NCBI RefSeq assembly: GCF_002897295.1
Contig: NZ_BEXF01000008.1
Location: 224,235-288,234, forward strand
DNA: 64,000 bases
Reading direction: 5' to 3'
From: Brevibacillus reuszeri
GTDB taxonomy: Bacteria; Bacillota; Bacilli; Brevibacillales; Brevibacillaceae
Under the pieces are notes generated by a model. That model searched no databases, had not been told where the DNA came from, and worked only from the letters and a program-made list of their open reading frames with translations. Position 1 is the stretch's first letter. The number at the start of each line of letters is the position of its first letter. A program made the position numbers and the translations under genes. Shown one piece after another: positions 57,812-64,000 of the stretch.

Positions 57812-57975
57812 GGAGCGCATGACAAGGTACCTCAGCGTACGCATCCGGCATAACTACGGTAAAACTTTCCGCTAAACGCGGTCGCTCCTCTTTGAGGAGG
57901 CCTCGATAGAGGTTTTCTTATGAATAAGAAGTGTGGACTAGCTGATGTACGAATCTGGGAGAGGGGCTGTGGGGT

Positions 57976-58966
57976 ATGGCAGATGTACCTGTTCAAAGTG
58001 GCACATATTCAATCGGTGAAGTTGCGAAAATCACCGGGACTACGGTAAAGACGGTACGATACTATGATCAAATTGGTCTGGTCAAGCCCGTAACCCACAC
58101 TGAAGGGGGTCATCGCCTTTATACAACAGAAGAAATATGGCGACTAGAACTGATCCTGACTCTCCGCTATTTGAGCTTTGGCATCGAGGATATTCGCAAG
58201 ATCATCTCGGGAGAAATCCCTGTTTCAACTGCGCTTGATTGGCAGATTGAGGCTTTGAGCACGCAGCAGCGCATGATTTCCAATATGATCTCCATTTTGC
58301 AACGAGCCAAAGAAGGTGACCATGGAGAAGAATCTCTGCGTCATATCCGCGAGCTTGTCGAGTCTGTCCATATCAATACGGAGGAACGGAAAAAGTTCAT
58401 TTTAGATAAAATTCAAGAGTCCATGTTCATCGATCAATTTCCTCCTGATTGGCATGAATCCTTGGTACAAAGCGTGATCGGTGTTTTGCCGAAAGAAGGG
58501 AAGCTGACCTCGGGCCAATCGGCTGCGTGGACTGAACTGGAGGAGCTGTTAAATAGCACTGAGTTTCACCAGGAATTTCGTGAGAGTATGGGCCTTTTTA
58601 TAAAAGTGGTCAATCAGTATTTGATTGATCCGGAAAAATGGACCAAAAAAATGATGGAATCCTTTGAACAACTGAGTGTGGCCATTCAAAACCGGGAGTC
58701 TCCAGATAGCCCAGCAGTACAAGAGGTTATTGATGATTTACGTAGCCGAGTTTGCAAATATGCTGCAGACCTCTGTCACTCCAGAGCTGCTTCGTCTGTT
58801 TATTGGGGTGGCTCGCATATCTGGAACGAATCGTGTCAGGCGATTTTGGGAGCTGCGTTCGATTGTGAATCCGGATATGAGATTTTTAATCCACACGAAA
58901 AACTTGATGTACGAAGGGATACAGTGGAAAATTGCACAGCTGGAGGCAGGAGAGACCCCATCGTAG
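57976..58966 (+). pseudogene. MerR-family regulator, frameshifted near the C-terminus
   Basis: The N-terminus is a MerR HTH (YSIGEVAKITGTTVKTVRYY, DQIGLVKPVTHTEGGHRLYT) with a helical effector domain, intact to about residue 255 (EVIDDL). After about base 58740 the family-like sequence continues in the next frame: AEFANMLQTSVTPELLRLF, then FWELRSIVNPDMRFLI, to a stop at 58964-58966. The original frame instead runs on with unlike, Cys-rich sequence to 58983. One base lost or gained explains this. The DNA-binding part could still be made, so activity is uncertain; a sequencing error is also possible. Confidence 0.75.
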
Positions 58967-58994
58967 ATAAAAAGAACGAGTAAAGAAAAGCAAA

Positions 58995-59183
58995 ATGCGA
59001 ATGGATATTCGAAAATTGCAATACTTTATTGCAGTGGCAGAAGAACTGCATTTTAACCGCGCTGCAGAGAAATTAAAAATGACACAGCCTGCTATTTCTG
59101 TCGGGGCTTTGGGTGCCGAGCGGTTCATCATGTTTCCGCGTCATCTCAGAGCTTCTTTTCATGATCTCATCATCGGTTTTTAA
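58995..59183 (+). pseudogene. LysR-family regulator, internally deleted relic
   Basis: The frame begins with a LysR HTH ([33 protein letters not shown]) and then jumps to [20 protein letters not shown], a segment from the middle of the effector domain of CynR-like LysR proteins. More than 80 residues between them, and everything after, are missing. It abuts a truncated aldo-keto reductase on the other strand. Confidence 0.8.
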
Positions 59184-59457
59184 TGCAAAGCATGGTGTGT
59201 ATCCAAATGTTGAACAGGAAGCTATCCAAATGTATACGATTGTCAACCTGGTCTTTCAATGCCTGACCAAGTACGGATTCCGCTCTGGTCTCCGAGTATA
59301 CATCTGCGGTGTCAAAAGTGGTAATCCCCGCATCTAGTGCAGCATGAACGCAAGAGTAGGCTGTGTTATTATCCACTTGTGCACCATGGGTAATCCAGTT
59401 TCCAAAAGCGATCTCACTTACAGCCAAGCCGCTTGCCCCTAGTCTTCGATGGTTCAG
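59170..59457 (-). pseudogene. Aldo-keto reductase, N-terminal relic
   Basis: Reading leftwards from 59457: LNHRRLGASGLAVSEIAFGN, WITHGAQVDNNTAYSC and AGITTFDTADVYSETRAESV, the first about 70 residues of a Kv-beta-type aldo-keto reductase with the Asp and Tyr of its active site. The start position is CTG, eight bases behind a consensus AAGGAGG, so an ATG seems to have mutated. After ALKDQ the sequence is unrelated. The remaining 250 residues are lost. Confidence 0.8.
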
Positions 59458-59785
59458 CTGCTCTACCTCCTTTTAAGTTACCAACTCGATCGTAGCAAAC
59501 CATTTTTCCAAGGTGAAATATCCCTTTCTATACGCTGTGATTCGAAAAAGATATTACTGATTGTAGGGGACAATAAGGAATAATCAGTCTGGATGTTTGA
59601 AGGTCACTTGAAAAGGTGGCCTTTTTAGGATTTGTTTATGAAAAAAGAGTAAAGTTAGTTTTCAAAAAATTAATAAAAATCTGCATAGGAAATCGAAAAA
59701 CGTCGTAGAATTTTTATTTTTTGTCAAATCCAGTACCAAACTTGCAGAGCAATCTGTAGAACTAAAGGCGGTGCATTTAAGCTAA
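59458..59785. other. Intergenic stretch before the tail-collar cluster
   Basis: Apart from the former ribosome-binding site of the aldo-keto relic and a terminator-like hairpin at 59600-59626, it is AT-rich and carries no recognisable gene. Promoter elements for the GNAT gene probably lie in 59680-59770 but none is clear. Confidence 0.4.
59600..59626 (+). terminator. Terminator-like hairpin
   Basis: AAGGTCAC / GTGGCCTT with an eight-base loop and five Ts. Confidence 0.55.
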
Positions 59786-60283
59786 ATGTCGATTGAACAA
59801 TCGTTGCGAACGGTAGTGGCCACCACAGAACAGGAGAATTTTCGTTTCCAGGTATACGCCAGTACTCGTCAAGAAGAGGTAGCGGCATGGGGGTGGGAGG
59901 TGACTCAGCAGGAAGCTTTTTTGCGGATGCAGTTTGAGATGCAGCAAAAATCGTATCAGCTCCAATATCCAGATGCGAACTATCAGCTTATCATTGTCGA
60001 TGAAGAACCTATCGGTCACATGCTATTGGCTCATAGAGATGACAAGATCATCCTGGTTGATCTGGCATTGCTTCCTTCTTCCCGTGGACATGGAATTGGC
60101 TCCAGGATTATTCGTCAATTGCAGAGCCAGGCGGAACAGCTTGCCAAGACCATCAGGCTTCATGTGTTGATCACAAACGAGGCAAGGTATCTATATGAGA
60201 GACTCGGATTTCAAGCGATTGGAGAAAATGGTCTTCATATGGAAATGGAATGGAAGAGTGAGAGACTCAGTCTCTTAGAATGA
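59786..60283 (+). CDS. GNAT-family N-acetyltransferase
   Basis: The 165-residue protein has a GNAT fold: FRFQVYASTRQEEVAAWGW with a helical insert (QQEAFLRMQFEMQQKSYQL), YQLIIVDEEPIGHMLLAHRD, the acetyl-CoA loop LPSSRGHGIGSRIIRQLQ and YLYERLGFQAIGEN. It directly precedes three tail-collar genes on the same strand. A GNAT next to this type of tail-collar trio seems a recurring arrangement in related genomes (from memory), suggesting it acetylates them or their carrier molecule. That is inference. Confidence 0.88.
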   Translation: MSIEQSLRTVVATTEQENFRFQVYASTRQEEVAAWGWEVTQQEAFLRMQFEMQQKSYQLQYPDANYQLIIVDEEPIGHMLLAHRDDKIILVDLALLPSSRGHGIGSRIIRQLQSQAEQLAKTIRLHVLITNEARYLYERLGFQAIGENGLHMEMEWKSERLSLLE

Positions 60284-60389
60284 AAATTGAGACAAAGTTG
60301 AGACTCCGTGGAAAGGTCTGCATGCTACGATGTAAAAGTTGCCGGGTCTCTTATATGTACAAGAACGTAATCTAGCTGAGGTGATAATA

Positions 60390-60896
60390 ATGAGTGAAGC
60401 TTATGTAGGAGAAATTCGGATGTTTGGAGGCAATTATGCTCCAGTGGGCTGGGCTTTATGTAATGGTCAGCTCTTGAGTATTTCGGAAAATGAAGTGCTG
60501 TTTATGCTACTAGGAACGACATATGGTGGAGACGGTCAGACAACATTTGGTCTGCCGGATTTGAGAGGGAGAATCCCGGTTCACCGCAGCTCGACAATTC
60601 CTTATGGCAGTATGGCTGGTGTAGAAAGCGTGACATTAATGAGTACGAATCTGCCAGCACATACTCACATAGCCAATGCGTCCAAGGAAGGAGGAACGCT
60701 AACTTCCCCGGAGAATGCCGTTTGGTCTACATCGACCTTGAAGAATTATTCGGATGGGACAAGCGGTTCCCTCGTCCCCATGAATGCCCAGAGTGTAACT
60801 TCAGTAGGCGGGAATCAGCCGCACGATAATATGATGCCGTCATTGACAATCTCTTTTATTATTTCGCTGTACGGAGTATACCCGCAGCAACCATAG
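60390..60896 (+). CDS. Tail-collar domain protein 1 (phage tail fibre/MdpB-like)
   Basis: From the ATG at 60390 (GAGGTGAT upstream) 168 residues. The N-terminal collar domain reads VGEIRMFGGNYAPVGWALCN, SENEVLFMLLGTTYGGDGQT and FGLPDLRGRIPVH; the C-terminus ends HDNMMPSLTISFIISLYGVY. These small proteins resemble the collar part of phage T4 gp12-like fibres and the microcystin-dependent protein family. No other tail genes are near, so they are probably cell-encoded secreted or surface proteins. First of three paralogues. Confidence 0.92.
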   Translation: MSEAYVGEIRMFGGNYAPVGWALCNGQLLSISENEVLFMLLGTTYGGDGQTTFGLPDLRGRIPVHRSSTIPYGSMAGVESVTLMSTNLPAHTHIANASKEGGTLTSPENAVWSTSTLKNYSDGTSGSLVPMNAQSVTSVGGNQPHDNMMPSLTISFIISLYGVYPQQP

Positions 60897-60943
60897 AGTT
60901 AGTTGCGAATCATGTTTATTAATTTTGCTAGAGGAGGATTCAA

Positions 60944-61444
60944 ATGTCAGAACCATACTTGGGTGAACTTCGTCTGTTTCCAATCAGCAATTATGCTCCG
61001 AGAGGCTGGGCATTTTGCGATGGACAAATTCTCCAAATAAATCAAAACCAGGCATTGTATTCATTACTAGGAAATACATACGGAGGAGACGGAAGGACGA
61101 CATTCGCTCTTCCTGATTTACGAGGCAAAGTACCGATTCATGTAAGTAAGTCAATCCCTTATGGAACATCGGCAGGAGAGGCGAATCACACGCTTACTGT
61201 AAATGAAATTCCTCAGCACACCCATCAGGTTAATGCTTCCTCAGCAATTGCTTCTGCCACCAATCCAACGGGTAATACATGGGCTCAAGTCGCTGAACCC
61301 TATGCTCAAGCAAATTCATTGACTCAGCTGAATTCAGCAGCAATAGGAACCACTGGAAGCAGTCAACCCCATAATAATATGCAACCCTATCTGGCCATGC
61401 ACTTTTGTATTGCAATGCAAGGCATTTTTCCAACACGTAACTAA
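60944..61444 (+). CDS. Tail-collar domain protein 2
   Basis: The 166-residue paralogue has LGELRLFPISNYAPRGWAFC, NQNQALYSLLGNTYGGDGRT, FALPDLRGKVPIH, a His-rich EIPQHTHQVNA and the C-terminal NNMQPYLAMHFCIAMQGIFP. AGAGGAGG precedes the ATG. It follows the first copy by 47 bases and precedes the third by 13, so the trio is one operon. The middle segments differ between copies, while the ends are conserved. Confidence 0.92.
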   Translation: MSEPYLGELRLFPISNYAPRGWAFCDGQILQINQNQALYSLLGNTYGGDGRTTFALPDLRGKVPIHVSKSIPYGTSAGEANHTLTVNEIPQHTHQVNASSAIASATNPTGNTWAQVAEPYAQANSLTQLNSAAIGTTGSSQPHNNMQPYLAMHFCIAMQGIFPTRN

Positions 61445-61457
61445 GGGGGTTTAAATA

Positions 61458-61994
61458 ATGGCAGACGCATATTTAGGTGAGATTCGAGTATTTGCTGGAA
61501 ATTTTGCTCCAAAGGGCTGGGCACTATGCGATGGACAATTGTTGTCGATTACGCAACATACGGCGCTCTACTCCGTTTTGGGATTGCAATATGGTGGCGA
61601 CGGGAAAACGACTTTTGCTTTGCCAAACTTGATGGGGTCTGCGCCAATGGGACAAGGGGCAGGACCAGGATTGACACCGAGAACTGTCGGTCAGCAGGTT
61701 GGTTCAGCAACGGTTACATTATTGACTTCACAAATACCAGCGCATACCCACATTCCAAACGCCTATCAAGCTCCAGGGGGGCTAAACGAGCCTGATAACC
61801 ATTTTTGGGCTGAGACGCCTACTAGCGGAAGACCTCCCAAACAAAATGCACTTTATGCCCCCACCCCAGATGTAAATATGTCCCCTGTTGCTTTGTCTTT
61901 AGCTGGCGGTACTCAGCCTCATAACAACATGCAACCCTATCTTGCGATGAATTTTATCATTTGTTTACAAGGAGAATTCCCTCCTAGAGGCTAG
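61458..61994 (+). CDS. Tail-collar domain protein 3
   Basis: The 178-residue paralogue has LGEIRVFAGNFAPKGWALCD, TQHTALYSVLGLQYGGDGKT, FALPNLMGSAPMGQG and the C-terminal NNMQPYLAMNFIICLQGEFP. The central part (residues 70-140) is the most different of the three and contains IPAHTHIPNAYQAPGG. The three copies may assemble together as a hetero-trimer, as tail fibres are trimeric (inference). An imperfect hairpin follows at 62018-62050. Confidence 0.92.
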   Translation: MADAYLGEIRVFAGNFAPKGWALCDGQLLSITQHTALYSVLGLQYGGDGKTTFALPNLMGSAPMGQGAGPGLTPRTVGQQVGSATVTLLTSQIPAHTHIPNAYQAPGGLNEPDNHFWAETPTSGRPPKQNALYAPTPDVNMSPVALSLAGGTQPHNNMQPYLAMNFIICLQGEFPPRG

Positions 61995-62017
61995 TCGCTT
62001 TACGTTTACATGTATAA

Positions 62018-62050
62018 AAGCTGCGTACTCTCCAATTTCGCAGCTTCTAT
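62018..62050 (+). terminator. Weak terminator-like hairpin behind the tail-collar trio
   Basis: AAGCTGCG / CGCAGCTT with a 13-base loop; only a short pyrimidine tail follows. Confidence 0.4.
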
Positions 62051-62150
62051 GTGTGTAAAGGAACGAAGTGAATAAAAGACACTGGTCAGAACCATACATA
62101 CTGGCCATTTTGTGATAGACCAAGACAAAAGAAAGAATGGGAGATGAATC

Positions 62151-64000
62151 ATGTGGGGGAATCGGAGTAGGTTAGAACGGAAGCGGGCGGCTGGTTTGAG
62201 AGGGAATAAAGTTTATTCTTTCTCCCGGATATCATTCCTGCTTTTTTTAGCGTTAGTCATATGTGTAAACATGGTACCACCTAGAATCTATGCGGTATCG
62301 AGCGGAACAACTGATGGGACGTATGATTTTGGGGGAGCGTTAGGGGCTGATGACAGCGGGGGATTGGGATTTAAAAAGCTAAATGATAAATTTCTTGTAT
62401 CGAATGGGTTTATTCAGGACAGAACCGCGATATGGTCCGAGGATCCACATTTGCCTGATATGATTGGTCATCTCACCATTAAGGCAGAGGGGGTAGACAA
62501 GTGTAGGACGTTTACTTTCAGAGATTTGGGGATAAGTGGTTTTGATGATGATGGTCTAAGTTTAGAATATCTATCAGTAAAACTATATGATGTTGATAGT
62601 AAAGTAATCAAAACTTTTTCTAGTGAGCCAGGAGCCATCTTTCAAATAAATACGACTGTAATTCAAGTGGGAACGCTATTGAATAACAACAACTCTTTCA
62701 GCGTGAATGCTGTTGCATCGTTGGAGCTTTCATGGAAGTTTACCAACGATAGAGAACCTTCCAATTTAAACATTAACAATATCAACATCGCAAATGTAAA
62801 AGGAGTAAGCACGATTTCTCCGACTACTGCTTCCTTTGATAAATACATGTCGGCCGCGAATTATAAAGATATTACTACGACGATGGATTTGAAAGGAAAC
62901 GTGCTGAGTGGGATTAAAAACGGTAACACAGCCCTTGTTCCGGGGAGCGATTATACTGTCTCAGGAAGCACGGCAACGATTAAAAAAGAGTACCTCGCAG
63001 CTCTGGCAGTTGGAACAACAACTTTGACGTTTGCCTTTGATGGCGGAACGGAAAAAACCCTGACCATTACAGTCAGCGATACTTCCCCTAAGGACAGCAC
63101 GATTACCCCAACGACAGCTTCTTTCGATAAGTACCAGTCATCAGTGAATTATAAAGATGTTCAAACAATAATGACATTGAACGGGAATACTTTGAGCTCT
63201 ATCAAAAACGGAAGTACGCCTCTTGTGCAAGGAACAGATTATAGTGAATCAGGGAACGTTGTAACGATTAAAAAAGAGTACTTGGCTACGCAAGCAGTTG
63301 GAACGACCAGCCTGGTCTTTATGTTTAGTGCAGGTGCGACGCAGACGCTGGCAATTACGATAAATGATACAACGCCACAGAACAGCACGATTACCCCAAC
63401 GACAGCCTCCTTCGATAAATATCCGTCAGCAGCAGGTTATAAAGATATTCCAACCACAATGACATTGAACGGGAATACTTTGAGCTCTATCAAAAACGGA
63501 AGTACGCCTCTTTTGCTAGGAACAGATTATAGTGAATCAGGGAACGTTGTAACGATTAAAAAAGAGTACTTGGCTACGCAAGCAGTTGGAACAACGAGCC
63601 TGGTCTTTATGTTTAGTGCAGGTGCGACTAAGACGTTGGCAATTACGGTTAGTGATACGACACCGCCACCATCCTACACCGTAACGTATAACGGCAACGG
63701 AGCAACGAGCGGAACGGCACCAACAGATAACGTAACCTACGAACAAGGAGATACCGTAACGGTACTGGGAAGCGGCTCTCTCGTAAAAAACGGCTACACC
63801 TTCGCAGGCTGGAATACCGCAGCAAACGGAAGTGGAACAGCCTATGCAGCAGGCTCCACGCTGACTATGGGTACAGCGAATGTCATCCTGTACGCACAGT
63901 GGACGCCAGTTCAAGTGCCGACTTACACCGTAACGTATAACGGCAACGGAGAAACGAGCGGAACAGCCCCAACAGATAGTGGCACCTACGAACAAGGAGA
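62151..64000 (+). CDS. Secreted X2-repeat and InlB-type (Flg_new) repeat surface protein, partial
   Basis: The gene starts at the ATG at 62151 with GGGAGATG upstream and is open at the window edge (616 codons seen). A signal peptide covers residues 1-45 (SFLLFLALVICVNMVPPRIY, cut near AVSS). Residues 46-220 are a unique N-terminal domain. Three X2-type (CBM_X2-like) repeats of about 90 residues follow, each starting TISPTTASFDKYxSxxNYKD or close to it and ending TLxITVSDT. Then come Listeria-Bacteroides repeats (VTYNGNGATSGTAPTD ... GYTFAGWNTAANGSGTAY). Neighbouring X2 repeats 2 and 3 are nearly identical at DNA level. Probably a cell-surface adhesin or glycan-binding protein. Confidence 0.9.
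   Translation, partial: MWGNRSRLERKRAAGLRGNKVYSFSRISFLLFLALVICVNMVPPRIYAVSSGTTDGTYDFGGALGADDSGGLGFKKLNDKFLVSNGFIQDRTAIWSEDPHLPDMIGHLTIKAEGVDKCRTFTFRDLGISGFDDDGLSLEYLSVKLYDVDSKVIKTFSSEPGAIFQINTTVIQVGTLLNNNNSFSVNAVASLELSWKFTNDREPSNLNINNINIANVKGVSTISPTTASFDKYMSAANYKDITTTMDLKGNVLSGIKNGNTALVPGSDYTVSGSTATIKKEYLAALAVGTTTLTFAFDGGTEKTLTITVSDTSPKDSTITPTTASFDKYQSSVNYKDVQTIMTLNGNTLSSIKNGSTPLVQGTDYSESGNVVTIKKEYLATQAVGTTSLVFMFSAGATQTLAITINDTTPQNSTITPTTASFDKYPSAAGYKDIPTTMTLNGNTLSSIKNGSTPLLLGTDYSESGNVVTIKKEYLATQAVGTTSLVFMFSAGATKTLAITVSDTTPPPSYTVTYNGNGATSGTAPTDNVTYEQGDTVTVLGSGSLVKNGYTFAGWNTAANGSGTAYAAGSTLTMGTANVILYAQWTPVQVPTYTVTYNGNGETSGTAPTDSGTYEQG

Noticed and set aside
59786..61994. Prophage tail module
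   Set aside because: The three collar proteins lack neighbouring phage structural, lysis or replication genes and are followed by a cellular surface-protein gene.
63537..63995. 152-codon minus-strand frame at the right edge
   Set aside because: A repeat-driven shadow of the InlB-type repeats in the surface-protein gene.
1..64000. CRISPR arrays and complete insertion sequences
   Set aside because: No regularly spaced short repeats and no transposase frame with terminal inverted repeats were seen. The only mobile-element traces are the integrase relic, duplicated tRNA ends and intron domain V.

Overview
The window looks like chromosomal DNA from a spore-forming Bacillota of the Paenibacillaceae, most probably Brevibacillus. 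This is an inference from a Tyr T-box leader, a YjcZ-type spore peptide, AGGAGG ribosome-binding sites with frequent GTG and TTG starts, several ECF sigma/anti-sigma pairs, a Bacillus-type Fur box, a penicillin-acylase-family protein, and tail-collar and X2-repeat surface proteins. No species call can be proved from sequence alone.

Layout. 0-0.2 kb: the end of a bacterial-Ig surface protein. 0.3-10.4 kb: a tRNA-Ala(GGC) gene followed by an accessory, partly decayed stretch. The 3' end of the tRNA is repeated almost exactly at 1.78 and 3.84 kb, and much more degenerately at about 4.84 and 10.37 kb, which suggests stacked integration events. Between these copies lie a SET-domain protein, a Tyr/Pro-rich protein, a tyrosine-recombinase remnant, a class A beta-lactamase-like protein, a decayed phage-type gene, a DUF1697 protein and small membrane or spore proteins. 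A double-domain serine hydrolase then faces a one-piece sensor kinase/response regulator. 10.5-16.4 kb: small unknown genes, a group II intron domain V relic, a DrrAB-type ABC exporter, a methyltransferase and a VanRS-like two-component system. 16.4-22 kb: proline dehydrogenase, an AraC regulator, a diaminopropionate ammonia-lyase relic, a Phd/ParE-type toxin-antitoxin pair with a perfect operator palindrome, an ECF-transporter S component and a cysteine-ladder LRR protein.

22-26.6 kb is an iron module: an AraC regulator, a Fur box, a flavin monooxygenase, a siderophore-binding lipoprotein and a ferredoxin/flavodoxin-NADP reductase. 26.7-30.3 kb holds two TetR regulators, the second with a repeated palindromic operator that also flanks an NAD-dependent epimerase. 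30.4-33.7 kb holds two convergent ECF sigma operons. One has a conventional zinc anti-sigma factor. In the other the sigma factor overlaps a membrane protein that looks like a penicillin-binding transpeptidase without its catalytic Ser and Lys; this is the best candidate here for an undescribed sensory system. 33.9-35.4 kb is T-box-tyrS.

35.5-57.7 kb is mostly metabolic and cell-surface: DUF4253, serine hydrolases, an SDR with an acyl-CoA synthetase, an amidohydrolase with a very large GNAT fusion, the acylase, CoxG, DUF1963, an ECF sigma factor fused to a YcdB-like region, an isochorismatase-family hydrolase, a two-component system, DUF418 and a metal-dependent amidohydrolase. 58-59.5 kb is a decay zone: a frameshifted MerR gene and truncated LysR and aldo-keto reductase genes. 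59.8-64 kb holds a GNAT gene, three tandem tail-collar proteins and the start of a large secreted X2/InlB-repeat protein that runs off the window.
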